DNA from: Pseudomonas sp. CFII64
Lineage (GTDB): Bacteria; Pseudomonadota; Gammaproteobacteria; Pseudomonadales; Pseudomonadaceae
Assembly (NCBI RefSeq): GCF_000416235.1
Contig: NZ_ATLO01000052.1
Span: 1 to 64,000 of the forward strand
Length of the DNA: 64,000 nucleotides
Direction of reading: 5' to 3'
Under the pieces are notes generated by a model. That model was given only the letters and a program-made list of their open reading frames with translations. It was not told where the DNA came from and did no database searches. Below are positions 63,592 through 64,000 of the stretch, one piece after another (within the stretch, counting starts at the first letter, position 1; each line of letters begins with the position of its first letter). The position numbers and the translations under genes were made by a program.

Positions 63592-64000
63592 TCAGGCGTC
63601 CAGTTCAGCCCAACGCTCCAGCAAACCGTCAAGCTGAGCCTGGCGGTTTTCCAGCTGGGCGAGCACGGCGGCGGTCTGTTCGGCAGGACGCTGGTAGAAC
63701 CCGGCATCGGCCATTTCAGCGTTCAAGGCAGCCATTTGCGCTTCGACTTCGTCGATTTGCTCAGGCAGCGCTTCCAGCTCGCGTTGCAGCTTGTAGCTGA
63801 GCTTTTTCTTGGCAACCGGCATGTCCTTGGCAGCAACAGGCGCCGCTTCGACGACAGCGGTGGCCAGTTCGGCTTTACCGGACTTGGTGTCGGTCACGCC
63901 CAGCAGACGTGGCGAGCCACCCTGACGCAGCCAGTCCTGATAACCACCGACGTATTCACGAACCTTGCCTTCACCTTCGAACACCAGCGTGCTGGTGACG
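63592..64000 (-). CDS. uup: ABC-F family ATPase Uup, C-terminal part (runs off window)
   Basis: Only the last ~136 residues are present; the frame is open to the window edge (TSTLVFEGEGKVREYVGGYQDW...). The segment begins with the end of the second ATPase cassette, then a linker rich in Ala/Lys and the C-terminal coiled coil (LSYKLQRELEALPEQIDEVE...) characteristic of Uup. Uup binds DNA or branched intermediates and ribosomes, and its loss raises precise transposon excision. The identification rests on the tail only. Confidence 0.8.
   Translation of the reverse strand, partial: VTSTLVFEGEGKVREYVGGYQDWLRQGGSPRLLGVTDTKSGKAELATAVVEAAPVAAKDMPVAKKKLSYKLQRELEALPEQIDEVEAQMAALNAEMADAGFYQRPAEQTAAVLAQLENRQAQLDGLLERWAELDA

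Overview
The window is chromosomal DNA of a Pseudomonas, most likely of the P. fluorescens lineage. The evidence is the high-GC codon use, paired REP elements of the P. fluorescens type, and blocks that I recall in the same order in P. aeruginosa (tal - STAS/RssB - PilZ - mlaA - queF - copper genes; lolCDE - PilZ - GDPD - sthA - apbE; gap - mfd - csiV; nagZ - psrA - lexA - sulA - topA - fadA - fadB - uspA - uup). Gene order was compared from memory only. No rRNA, tRNA, CRISPR array, insertion sequence or prophage was seen.

Layout. 1-3.6 kb: uvrB and an aromatic/aspartate aminotransferase. 3.7-13.3 kb: an accessory catabolic locus. It has a divergent Fe(II)/2-oxoglutarate oxygenase, a histidine-ammonia-lyase-type enzyme, an FMN 2-hydroxyacid dehydrogenase, an FAD 2-hydroxyacid dehydrogenase, a complete polar amino-acid-type ABC importer and a GntR/HutC regulator. 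Each of its three transcription units is preceded by a GTNTANAC operator-like site, so the genes look like one regulon. 13.4-17.5 kb: two small acidic proteins sharing a sequence core flank a DHA2-type exporter and a GAF-EAL phosphodiesterase. 17.5-28.2 kb: RidA, DusA, transaldolase, a STAS/PP2C-response-regulator pair, PilZ, MlaA, a degenerate HAD protein, QueF, a periplasmic cupredoxin and CopRS.

28.2-35.8 kb: the lipoprotein exporter LolCDE, a second PilZ protein, a glycerophosphodiesterase, SthA and ApbE. 35.9-42 kb: an accessory segment with a very large toxin-like protein, split by a one-base frameshift, and a citrate/tricarballylate-type MFS transporter. 42.1-64 kb: conserved housekeeping genes: long-form GAPDH, Mfd, CsiV, a SWIM/SNF2 helicase, methylthioinosine phosphorylase, NagZ, PsrA, LexA-SulA, topoisomerase I, the FadBA beta-oxidation complex, a universal stress protein and the C-terminus of Uup.

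The most interesting region is the 3.7-13.3 kb locus. A working model (inference) is uptake of a 2-hydroxy acid or amino acid with an imidazole or aromatic side chain. Both 2-hydroxy acid enantiomers would be oxidised by two unrelated dehydrogenases, the 2-oxo acid transaminated, and the amino acid deaminated by the lyase, with HutC-like repression relieved by an intermediate such as urocanate. Second-rank targets are the 583-base fadB upstream gap, which holds a plus-strand intrinsic terminator with no gene before it (candidate small RNA), the frameshifted giant gene, and the paired small acidic proteins.
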